Positions 14,934-19,641 of a DNA stretch of 19,641 nt are shown one piece after another. Below the pieces are notes generated by a model. It did no database searches. It had not been told where the DNA came from and saw only the letters and a list, made by a program, of their open reading frames with translations. The position numbers and the translations under genes were made by a program. The DNA is from JAAYCI01 sp964370445 (GTDB lineage Bacteria; Bacillota; Clostridia; Oscillospirales; Ruminococcaceae), in assembly GCA_964370445.1 (NCBI GenBank), contig CAYJJK010000047.1, forward strand, positions 1 to 19,641. Reading direction: 5' to 3'. The first letter of the stretch is position 1; the number at the start of each line of letters is the position of its first letter.

Positions 14934-15671
14934 CTACGGCACAATGAACTTGTACCGGCTGCCCACGATGTAGTTCCTCTCCAGGTACAGCGGCTCGCCG
15001 TCCGCATCACTGAGGTAGGATATCATGGAGAACAGTGGCTCGCCGCTGGGCACCTGCAGCAAGGAGGCCACCTTGTCCGAGGCCAGCACCAGCTCCAGGC
15101 TGTTGTCGGCATTGCTGCAAGGCTCCATGCCGTGCTGCCTCAGCAGGGTGAACAGCGAGCCGTCCAGCGGCTCCTCCAGCATGAAGTGGTATTTCTCGGT
15201 GAAGGGATAGTAGCAGTTTTCCAGCTGGATGGGGTCGCCGTCGGCGCACAGCACCCGCTGGGTATAAATCACCTTGTCCCCCGGCCGAAGGCCGAAGAAC
15301 TTCTGCTCGTCGATGCCGGCGTCCACCAGCACACGCTCCAGCAGCCGGTGGGAGGGCACCATGCCGTTGTTGCGGCAACCCTCGGAAAAGCTCTCCACGT
15401 TGTCTATCTTTCGGTGCAGCTTGGGCTTGTCCACAAAGGTGCCTTTGCCCTGCTTTTTCACCAGGTAGCCCTCGATGCACAGCTCCTCGATGGCCCGGCG
15501 CACCGTGATGCGGCTCACCTCGTACTCCGCAATGATTTCCTGCTCACTGGGAATCTTGTCGCCGTATCGGTATTCCTGGTTCTCTATTTTGGCCTTGATT
15601 TCTTCCTTCAGTTGCTGGTACCGCGGCCGTTTGGAACGGATGTCCAGCTTGTTGGCACTTTTGCCTTTCAT
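14934..15671 (-). CDS. GntR/HutC-family (UTRA) transcriptional regulator, FrlR-like
   Basis: The 245-residue protein has a GntR winged-helix domain (about 15-80: RPRYQQLKEEI, GDKIPSEQEIIAEYEVSRITVRRAIEEL, KKQGKGTFV) and a UTRA ligand-binding domain (about 95-240). UTRA regulators bind phosphorylated sugars or similar effectors. E. coli FrlR, the fructoselysine regulator, has the same architecture. The start at 15671 is the most sensible in-frame ATG, though its ribosome site is weak. Its own promoter is at 15706-15734. It is the best candidate to bind the TTATGAYGT/18-base sites at the three catabolic promoters; the link rests on adjacency and shared sites. Confidence 0.9.
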   Translation of the reverse strand: MKGKSANKLDIRSKRPRYQQLKEEIKAKIENQEYRYGDKIPSEQEIIAEYEVSRITVRRAIEELCIEGYLVKKQGKGTFVDKPKLHRKIDNVESFSEGCRNNGMVPSHRLLERVLVDAGIDEQKFFGLRPGDKVIYTQRVLCADGDPIQLENCYYPFTEKYHFMLEEPLDGSLFTLLRQHGMEPCSNADNSLELVLASDKVASLLQVPSGEPLFSMISYLSDADGEPLYLERNYIVGSRYKFIVP

Positions 15672-15705
15672 AACCCACGCTCTACTTTCCAATGTGCTTT
15701 TTTTC

Positions 15706-15734
15706 AGTATAACAGAGAAACCGGCGGGTTTCAA
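15706..15734 (-). promoter_or_regulatory. Promoter of the GntR/UTRA regulator
   Basis: On the minus strand TTGAAA (15729-15734), a 17-base spacer and TATACT (15706-15711), with a TGT extended -10. AGTATAAC over the -10 (15706-15713 on the plus strand) is repeated at 15751-15758, which might reflect autoregulation. Confidence 0.65.
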
Positions 15735-15744
15735 CAACCAGTCC

Positions 15745-15767
15745 CGCACAAGTATAACGCAAGTGCG
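15745..15767. repeat. Short inverted repeat upstream of the GntR promoter
   Basis: CGCACAAG and CAAGTGCG flank TATAACG; the outer five bases pair perfectly. It is just after the dioxygenase stop and contains the TATAACG word seen in the other control regions. It may be an operator or a weak hairpin. Confidence 0.35.
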
Positions 15768-15771
15768 TCGT

Positions 15772-16533
15772 TCAGGTAAAGAGGTAGGACGTCATGGAAA
15801 TGGCGCCCAGGGTGCGCACGTCGTTGAACACGGTTGGCCGGCTGTCTCCGGCGGCTCCCAGGGCGTAGAGCAGCGGGTCGTAGTGGTCGCGATGGGTGAA
15901 GGCCCTGGCGGCCGATGCCCCGGCTGCCTCGTAGTGGATGACGTCGTCGTGACGGCCCGCCAGGATGGCATCCCGGATGTAGGCGTCAAAGGCGTCGGCC
16001 CAGTCGTAGCCGCCGTCCATCTCCCAGCCAACGAGGCCCAGGTTGTGCACGATGTTGCCGCTGCCGAGAATCAGCACCCCTTCGTCCCGCAGGGGCTGCA
16101 AGGCCTGCCCGGCCCGGTAGCTTTCCTGCGGGGTGTTGCCGGCGTTCACGCTCAGCTGCGTCACCGGGATGTCCGCGTCCGGGTACATGAAATGCAGCAC
16201 ACTCCAGGCGCCGTGGTCCAGCCCGCGTTCGGGGTCCACCCGCAGGGCCGGGGCAAGGGCGGCCAGCCGTTGCGCCAGCTCCGGCGCGCCGGGGGCAGGG
16301 TATTGCACCCGGTACAGCTCCTCCGGGAAGCCGTAGAAGTCGTGGATGGTATCCGGCTGCGCCGCGCCCGACACGGCATCCCCCGCGCCATACCAGTGGG
16401 CCGACACGCAAAGGATGGCTTTGGGCGCAGGGACGCGAGCCGCCATTTCAGCCCAGCCCCCGGTAAAGGCGTTCCTTTCCACAATATTCATGGGCGAGCC
16501 GTGGCCCACAAACAACACTGGCATCCTGCTCAT
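15772..16533 (-). CDS. ygiD: LigB-superfamily extradiol dioxygenase, YgiD/4,5-DOPA dioxygenase-like
   Basis: The 253-residue protein is full length for the YgiD/DODA group. Key blocks are VLFVGHGSPMNI (metal His), LCVSAHWYG (second His), TIHDFYGFPEELY, LDHGAWSVLHFMYPDADIPV, ILGSGNIVHNL and the terminal MTSYLF. Members open catechol rings using iron or zinc and oxygen; in anaerobes the true reaction is uncertain. The start at 16533 has AAGGAGA and its own promoter. It is read toward the GntR gene but ends before that gene's promoter. No shared operator is clear, so it may be outside the regulon. Confidence 0.88.
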   Translation of the reverse strand: MSRMPVLFVGHGSPMNIVERNAFTGGWAEMAARVPAPKAILCVSAHWYGAGDAVSGAAQPDTIHDFYGFPEELYRVQYPAPGAPELAQRLAALAPALRVDPERGLDHGAWSVLHFMYPDADIPVTQLSVNAGNTPQESYRAGQALQPLRDEGVLILGSGNIVHNLGLVGWEMDGGYDWADAFDAYIRDAILAGRHDDVIHYEAAGASAARAFTHRDHYDPLLYALGAAGDSRPTVFNDVRTLGAISMTSYLFT

Positions 16534-16565
16534 CTTTTTTCTCCTTGCCCGGCGGCTGTTTTACC

Positions 16566-16594
16566 ATTCTATCACCTGTGTGGCTGCAAATCAA
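16566..16594 (-). promoter_or_regulatory. Promoter of the dioxygenase gene
   Basis: On the minus strand TTGATT (16589-16594), 17-base spacer and TAGAAT (16566-16571), followed about 30 bases later by the ATG. Sequence match only. Confidence 0.55.
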
Positions 16595-16601
16595 AACGAA
16601 G

Positions 16602-16633
16602 GCTGCGGCTACTCAACGCTGCGGCTACTCACA
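16602..16633. repeat. Tandem duplication of a 16-base unit
   Basis: GCTGCGGCTACTCAAC (16602-16617) is followed directly by GCTGCGGCTACTCACA (16618-16633), with 14 of 16 bases identical. It lies just upstream of the dioxygenase promoter. Confidence 0.75.
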
Positions 16634-16634
16634 G

Positions 16635-16664
16635 TAAAAAGCGGCCACCTGCCGGCAGCCGCTT
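16635..16664 (-). terminator. Terminator-like hairpin on the minus strand
   Basis: AAGCGGC (16639-16645) pairs with GCCGCTT (16658-16664); on the minus strand the stem is followed by TTTTT. No minus-strand gene is seen between it and the truncated gene at 18457-19188, so what it ends is unclear. Confidence 0.5.
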
Positions 16665-16739
16665 ATTCCCATTTTGGGGTACGCTTATGATATAACATAC
16701 CACATCCCGAAATATAAGTCTAGTCTTTTTCCCACAACC

Positions 16740-16748
16740 TGCTAAACT
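16740..16748 (+). promoter_or_regulatory. Possible extended -10 promoter for helD
   Basis: TGC-TAAACT at 16740-16748 is an extended -10; the -35 region 17 bases upstream (CTAGTC) is poor. The rest of 16665-16824 is AT-rich and holds no gene. TTATGATATAACATACC at 16686-16702 partly resembles the catabolic operators. Confidence 0.25.
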
Positions 16749-16824
16749 TAACTGTAGAACGCGCTTACAGGCTGCCGGACTTCCCCGGATGGCCGGAATT
16801 TCTGCGCCCCAAAGGAGGCCCACC

Positions 16825-18540
16825 ATGCAAAAGGAGCACACGCAGCCAGCGCCCGCCGCGCAGCAGGCTCAGGCCATCGCCTTCCCCGAGGAGCTCGCGC
16901 ATCTGGAGGCGATGAACGCCCACCTGGACGCCGCCCTGCAAAAGGCGGACAGCACCGTGGAGCGGCTGGACCGCGACTACATGAGCGCCAAGCGCTACAT
17001 GGTTCAAAACCGCGGGGAGATAGACCCCCACGAAATGTTCCAAAACGAGCTGGCCCTGCGCGAAATTGATAGCTCGGGCGCCTTTGCGGCGGAGGTGCGG
17101 GAGCGCATTGCCAAGCTGAAGGACAGCCCCTACTTCGCCCGCATAGACTTTGGCCCGGGCGGGGAAGCCGCGGCGCCCTACTACATCGGCCGGTTTTCCT
17201 TCACGCACGAGAGCGAGTTGCTGATTTTTGACTGGCGCGCGCCTGTCTCGGGCATGTTCTACAACTGCGAGATTGGCCAGGCGGGCTACGACGCGCCGGG
17301 TGGCCGGGTAGAGGGGCGGCTGACGCGGAAACGGCAGTTCAAAATCCAAAACGGCCGCATTGAATACGCCGTGGAGACCTCCGGCCACGTACAGGACGAT
17401 GTGCTGCTGCGGGAGCTTTCCGGCACGGCGGACGAGAAAATGAAGTCCATCATCGCCACCATCCAAAAGGAGCAAAACCAAATCATCCGCAACGAAAAAG
17501 CCGGCACCCTCATCATTCAGGGGGTGGCCGGCTCGGGCAAAACGTCGATTGCGCTGCACCGCATCGCCTTTCTATTGTACCGCTTCAAGGACAGGCTCTC
17601 CGCCCAGAACATCGCCATCATCTCACCCAACCGGGTGTTTGGCGACTATATCTCCACGGTGTTGCCAGAACTGGGCGAGGAGCCCGTCTTTGGCGTGGGC
17701 CTGGCGGACATTGCCACCGTACAATTGGAGAACATCATCGGCTTCGCGCACGAGCGGGACGCCCTGGAAACCGCCGACCCGGCCTGGGCGGAGCGGGTGC
17801 GCTACAAATCCACCCCGGCCTTTGTGCGGCAGATGGACGCGTTCATCGCGCAGCTGCCGTCCATGGTCCTTACCGTTACCGGGTACAGCTGCGAGCCCTT
17901 TTCAGTCTCCGAGGCGTGGGTGCGCGCGCGCCTCGACGCCTACCACAAGCACCCGCTGATGCGCAGACTGGCCATGGTGGCGGAGGATATCCACGACCGC
18001 TTCACCACCGACAACATCATGGGCCATGACCTCCCGCAGCCGAGGACCATCCTGAAGGGCCTGAAAGCCATGCTGAACTACAAAAACACCCTGGCGCTGT
18101 ACCGTCAATTTTACCGGCAGGCGGGCCTGCCGCACATGCTGGCCATGCCGGACAGGAAAACCCTGGAGTGGAACGACGTTTTCCCCTTTCTCTACCTGCA
18201 CGCGGCCTTTTTCGGCCTCAAGGAGGGCAAGCTGATCCGCCATGTCGTCATTGACGAGATGCAGGACTACAGCCCCATCCAGTACGCGGTAATAAACCGG
18301 CTGTTCCCCTGCCCCAAAACAATTTTGGGGGATTTTGGGCAGGCCATCAACTCCAACCACCGGCACACCTTGGACGATTTGGCAGAGCTGTACCGGGACG
18401 CCCAGCTGGTGATGCTGAACACCAGCTACCGCTCCACCTGTGAAATCATGGGCTTTGCCACAGTTTTGGCAATGCTTATAGTGCACATCATTTATGAGTG
18501 TCTGCACCAACTCGTAACGCAGCATGTCATCTATGCTTGA
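16825..18540 (+). pseudogene. helD: HelD-type UvrD-like helicase, C-terminally truncated
   Basis: An AAAGGAGG site precedes ATG 16825. The N-terminal helical arm (about 15-75) and the conserved DWRAPVSGMFY block are typical of HelD, the RNA-polymerase recycling ATPase. Walker A GVAGSGKTS is near residues 233-241, Walker B VVIDEMQDYSP at 474-484, GDFGQAIN near 505, and SYRST near 535. HelD-like sequence stops at about residue 545 (18459). The last 26 residues (TVLAMLIVHIIYECLHQ to the stop) are antisense of another gene. Motifs V and VI and the rest of the second RecA-like domain are missing, since the family is usually about 700 residues or more. ATP hydrolysis and polymerase release are therefore probably lost. 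Confidence 0.88.
18454..18460. other. Breakpoint joining helD to foreign AT-richer DNA
   Basis: TTTGCC at 18454-18459 is explained both as the end of HelD (MGFA) and, on the other strand, as GGCAAA of the CxxCGK motif of the minus gene. Base composition changes here from GC-rich to more AT-rich. No transposase or clear terminal inverted repeat is seen at the join. Confidence 0.7.
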
Positions 18541-19188
18541 AAGAGTGGAAAGCTGCACAACATCTGTTGCGTCATCCGTTAGCACGCCAAAAGAAACCTC
18601 AAAATGGGAATGCCATAGTTTTCGGAATAAGGGGTCGGTACGCTCATACTCATAAAATCGGGCGAGTGCAGTTTTCTGTGGTTTGTTTTCATCACTCAAA
18701 ACCCAGCTCAAGGTTTGCGCTACCATGGCCTGCCGCTCGATAATGCTCTGCATAAACATATCGATAATGCCGACATCTTCGGCATAATATCGCTCATTCC
18801 CCTTAAAATCCTCTGTGGATATGTTGGATAAGACCCGACCGTCGGCACGACCCTCCAGGAAAAACTCGATGAGGGCGAACAAGTACATAGAGAGATAGGT
18901 ATTTATGTGCATATAACGGCGATTTATAAAGTCGATCATGCCGTCTGCAAGCACCGCATACTCCTGGCTTTTTTCGCGGAGCTGCTCATACACGGCAGAA
19001 GTATACCCAAATATGGTCTCTATAAGCTCTGGGGCAATCCAGGCGAAGTCAATGAGGTTTTTGCCAATCGGGTTTTCAAAGCACAATGTACCGATGAAAT
19101 CAAGCGCCACCTTGAAGCCGATTTTGTCACCGTTGAGGTAGCCGTGGCATAGCGGCCCCCTTTTTTCGTGTATATAAGAGGTGTCCAT
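18457..19188 (-). pseudogene. Truncated hypothetical protein with C-terminal CxxC, possibly DUF6076-like
   Basis: From ATG 19188 the protein starts MDTSYIHEKRGPLCHGYL. About 245 residues look genuine, being rich in aromatic and acidic helices (FALIEFFLEGRADGR, YYAEDVGIIDMFMQSIIERQAMVAQ), up to KHCQNCGK with Cys240 and Cys243. Relatives normally continue with YF and a second cysteine pair that completes a zinc finger. Here the frame instead enters antisense of helD and stays open to 17902 by chance. The resemblance to DUF6076-type Firmicute proteins is from memory of the motif and is tentative. A run of eight C lies just upstream of the start. Function unknown; probably from a mobile or accessory segment. 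Confidence 0.6.
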
Positions 19189-19192
19189 ATTG

Positions 19193-19200
19193 CCCCCCCC
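19193..19200. repeat. Run of eight C immediately upstream of the minus-strand start
   Basis: Read on the minus strand it is GGGGGGGG placed 4 bases before ATG 19188, so it overlaps the ribosome site. Length changes here could alter translation; it may also be a sequencing hazard. Confidence 0.7.
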
Positions 19201-19353
19201 AATTCCACAATGGATAATCCAAATAAATATTTTACCTATATTGCATTCACTATGCCTCAAACGGCCCGTATAATATAGTATATCACCAATAGCTGAACGG
19301 ACTACTGATTGTAGAATTATACCACAAACTCAAAAAAGCATAAACATAAAACC

Positions 19354-19428
19354 AGTCCACCTTCTTTTTCCGGGTTACATAGCGGGCTCATCAGCACCTG
19401 CTATGCCGAAAAAGGGGGTGGACTTTTT
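19354..19428 (+). terminator. Long terminator-like hairpin
   Basis: AGTCCACC (19354-19361) pairs with GGTGGACT (19417-19424), TTTTTC with GAAAAA inside it, and CATAGC (19378-19383) with GCTATG (19400-19405). The stem ends in TTTTT (19424-19428). The plus-strand U-run favours termination of plus-strand RNA, although no plus-strand gene lies just upstream. The preceding 19261-19350 is AT-rich with no gene seen and could hold the minus gene's promoter. Confidence 0.6.
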
Positions 19429-19432
19429 GTAA

Positions 19433-19641
19433 GTATTGAAAAAATTGACAACTGAATACCCATTCATCAGGCACATTCCCATTGCTTTTGCCAAAAGCAT
19501 AAGCCACCGTAGAGGCTGCGCCAGGATGCCGCAGGAGGCGGACGAGCGACAAACAGCAGACTACAAAACCGGGTTGCCCCCGGTGAGGCCACGACAGGCA
19601 ATGGGGCGATACTCCTGCCCAGCCATGCAGTCGAGCGTGAA
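19433..19641 (+). other. Unresolved open frame or structured non-coding sequence at the window edge
   Basis: A frame stays open from 19433 to the end, with possible starts TTG 19445, ATG 19526 (MPQEADERQTADYKTGL) and ATG further on, none with a clear ribosome site. The last 130 bases return to GC-rich composition and contain an ACCGGG/CCCGGT hairpin. TTGACA at 19445-19450 could equally be a -35 box. No family was recognised, so it could be the 5' end of a protein or an untranslated leader. Confidence 0.3.

Noticed and set aside
15787..15795. GGACGTCAT, resembling the GACGTCATA operator core
   Set aside because: It lies within the coding end of the dioxygenase (the conserved MTSYLF codons), so identity is explained by coding and the flanks do not match.
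16686..16702. TTATGATATAACATACC as another operator of the regulon
   Set aside because: It shares only partial words with the catabolic sites and is far from a good promoter for either flanking gene; kept as a weak note only.
17902..18453. Continuation of the minus-strand frame through helD as a 452-residue protein
   Set aside because: Everything past CxxCGK is antisense of conserved HelD sequence, with no family features; it is a by-product of the breakpoint.

Overview
The window looks like chromosomal DNA from a GC-rich, low-oxygen Firmicute, probably a gut Oscillospiraceae/Ruminococcaceae-type bacterium. This is inferred from strong AGGAGG-type ribosome sites, GC-rich coding sequence with AT-rich promoters, a small excisionase-like protein at the left end, and a HelD-type RNA-polymerase helicase. 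No rRNA, tRNA or CRISPR array was seen.

Layout. (1) 1-990: a small helix-turn-helix ORF that runs into a perfect hairpin, then an orphan OmpR/PhoB-type response regulator lacking the usual phosphorylated aspartate, closed by a terminator. (2) 1038-9191: a nine-gene plus-strand operon encoding a YtcJ-like amidohydrolase, an SGNH esterase, two FrlC-like sugar epimerases, a FrlB-like SIS deglycase, two FrlD-like PfkB kinases, an Amidohydro_2-type hydrolase and a YjbQ-family protein. (3) 9228-12816: a convergent minus-strand operon of a BtpA/SgcQ-family protein, an FGGY sugar kinase, a Cof-type HAD phosphatase and a zinc-ribbon membrane protein. The two operons share a bidirectional terminator. 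(4) 12817-13413: a divergent control region. (5) 13414-15671: a YfcC-family transporter followed by a convergent GntR/UTRA regulator. (6) 15772-16533: a LigB/YgiD-type dioxygenase. (7) 16825-19641: a HelD helicase cut off after its fourth helicase motif and joined to an AT-richer segment. That segment carries a truncated minus-strand gene, a large terminator-like hairpin and an unexplained open frame at the window edge.

How it fits together. FrlB, FrlC, FrlD and a GntR/UTRA regulator are the hallmark set for fructoselysine and related Amadori-product catabolism: a kinase phosphorylates the sugar-amine at C6, a SIS deglycase releases glucose-6-phosphate and the amine, and an epimerase converts the psicose form. 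Here the kinase and epimerase are duplicated, there is no FrlA-type amino-acid permease, and hydrolases plus a second kinase/phosphatase operon are added. The best reading is a catabolic regulon for an unidentified sugar-amine or related ketose conjugate, imported by the YfcC-like carrier.

The strongest evidence that these units form one regulon is in the DNA. The word TTATGAYGT lies at or just downstream of the -10 box of all three catabolic promoters. An exact 18-base word, TTATAATACGATTTATGA, is shared by the two divergent promoters. The GntR/UTRA protein encoded alongside is the obvious candidate ligand-responsive repressor.
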